Shown: positions 63,191 through 64,000 of the stretch, piece by piece | Numbering within the stretch: position 1 is the stretch's first letter | Layout of the letters: every line of letters begins with the position of its first letter | From: Breviolum minutum Mf 1.05b.01 | Taxonomy: Eukaryota > Sar > Dinophyceae > Suessiales > Symbiodiniaceae | Reading direction: 5' to 3' | Assembly (NCBI GenBank): GCA_000507305.1 | Contig: DF239530.1 | Span: 1 to 64,000 of the forward strand | DNA: 64,000 nt | Notes under the pieces: model-generated | Databases searched by the model: none | What the model saw: the letters and a program-made list of their open reading frames with translations, nothing else | What the model was told of the DNA's origin: nothing | Translations under genes and position numbers: made by a program

Positions 63191-63246
63191 CTGAAAGGGC
63201 TATGAAGTCGGACGTGTCATTCGACATTTGTTTTGGGAAACGCCAG

Positions 63247-63315
63247 GAGATTTGGGAAGAGTTAAGGAAGTGCCCTGGCGAGATGGGACCGATTTTTGAA
63301 CTTGCGGAAAAAAGA
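63247..63315 (+). CDS. Exon of unknown product: EIWEELRKCPGEMGPIFELA
   Basis: From CGCCAG|GAG the frame reads EIWEELRKCPGEMGPIFELA and EKR, an amphipathic helical segment, to a GC donor (AGA|GCTCAC). The frame stays open further, but becomes cysteine/phenylalanine-rich and intron-like. Confidence 0.45.
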
Positions 63316-63747
63316 GCTCACATGTTTTGGTGTTTTTGTTTTTTCCCAAACTAAGTCTGGCGGGAATTCGAACAAAAAAAAGGCAACGCCTATATGATGG
63401 TGGTTTGATAAACTGTGTTGTGTTTTCTACAGTTGAATTTTGGTGAATGGCTTGGTGTACAAGTCTCCCTTTTTTTTCGTCAAATTTTAACACGGCTCTT
63501 TGGTTGGAATGTGAACCCGTGAATCGTCGATATATCATGATATATCATTTGCTGTTGAAAAAGAGGGCGGCATTTCCTGAAATCAGCCCTGTAAGTGGAG
63601 TTCTATATAGTAATGGGTCCCGTAATCCGAATTGTTGTAATTGGATTTCTTCCTGGTTATGCCCAACTACAACTGGGGTGATTGTGATTTGTAGGGTTTA
63701 CGGGGTTGCATCTGGTTTGCAACTAGTCGAGGCCCCCTACCATACAG

Positions 63748-63802
63748 GTTACCTTCGATCAAATTTAAAAACTGAGTCCAACGAGAAAAGTCAGGTTGAA
63801 AG
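63748..63802 (+). CDS. Exon of unknown product: YLRSNLKTESNEKSQVER
   Basis: From ATACAG|GT to GAAAG|GTAAGC, a consensus donor. Eighteen residues, polar. Probably the same gene as the exon at 63247. Confidence 0.35.
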
Positions 63803-63887
63803 GTAAGCTTGATCAGCAACCCAAGCAACGTCATCATCGGTGGGATTGTATGTTTTCCAGAAAAGTACATATATAAGTTAAGTAACC

Positions 63888-63989
63888 GGGTGGTCGTTTA
63901 AAATATTTCTTATTTTCATCCCTACTTGGGGAAATGATTCAATTTGACGAGCATATTTTTCTACATGGGTTGGTTCAACCACCAACTAG
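63888..63989. repeat. Family A TIR element, GGTTGGTTCAACC subfamily
   Basis: Starts GGGTGGTCGTTTAAAATATT and ends TTCAACCACCAACTAG. Confidence 0.8.
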
Positions 63990-64000
63990 TACAATATGCT

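Overview
This is a piece of a nuclear eukaryotic genome, most likely from a dinoflagellate. It is about 43% GC by eye, with no bacterial operons, rRNA or tRNA that I can see. Coding sequence is cut into very small exons (about 12 to 140 nt) separated by introns of roughly 0.5 to 2 kb. Aligning exon translations with remembered protein families shows that nearly every acceptor is AG followed by an exonic G, while donors are a mixture of GT, GC and GA. That combination is the published splice-site signature of dinoflagellates. All confidently identified exons are on the + strand, which also fits the one-directional gene blocks of dinoflagellates. Family assignments come from memory and were not searched.

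Region 1 (about 958-21440) is L-galactono-1,4-lactone dehydrogenase (GLDH), the last enzyme of ascorbate synthesis. Its 5' exons lie before the window and it ends at a TAA at 21438-21440. I can place about 14 exons with good family matches, plus four tentative ones whose phases mostly agree. Region 2 (22591-28602, resuming at 53825-58129) is a xanthine dehydrogenase (XDH)-like gene. The FAD-domain exons are clear, but the N-terminal 2Fe-2S part is absent, because GLDH ends only 1.15 kb upstream. The next matching XDH exon after 28602 is 25 kb further on. That interval holds exons of an apparent F-box protein with an SMI1/KNR4 (SUKH)-like domain (32188, 35265, 38052, 46824), so it is either a nested gene or an assembly problem. 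The last 3 kb hold further good exons of unknown product.

Most of the rest is a very dense, nested population of short terminal-inverted-repeat elements of about 80-150 bp. I recognise at least eleven families, lettered A-K here, with many copies each on this window alone. Family A ends in GT...AG and in one place (52627-52721) appears to be an entire intron, so it is a candidate introner. An 827-bp element with its own inverted repeats, a 10-bp target duplication and an open frame made of a 23-residue repeat has inserted into a family B copy (25282-26108). There is an assembly gap of 359 N at 17720-18078, inside another family B copy, flanked by an inverted array of short repeats, and a single N at 41353.

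I found no tRNA, rRNA, CRISPR array, promoter or terminator that I can defend. Most open frames longer than 60 codons here are chance frames in repeats and introns. Function calls rest on short exon matches and should be read together with their confidence values.
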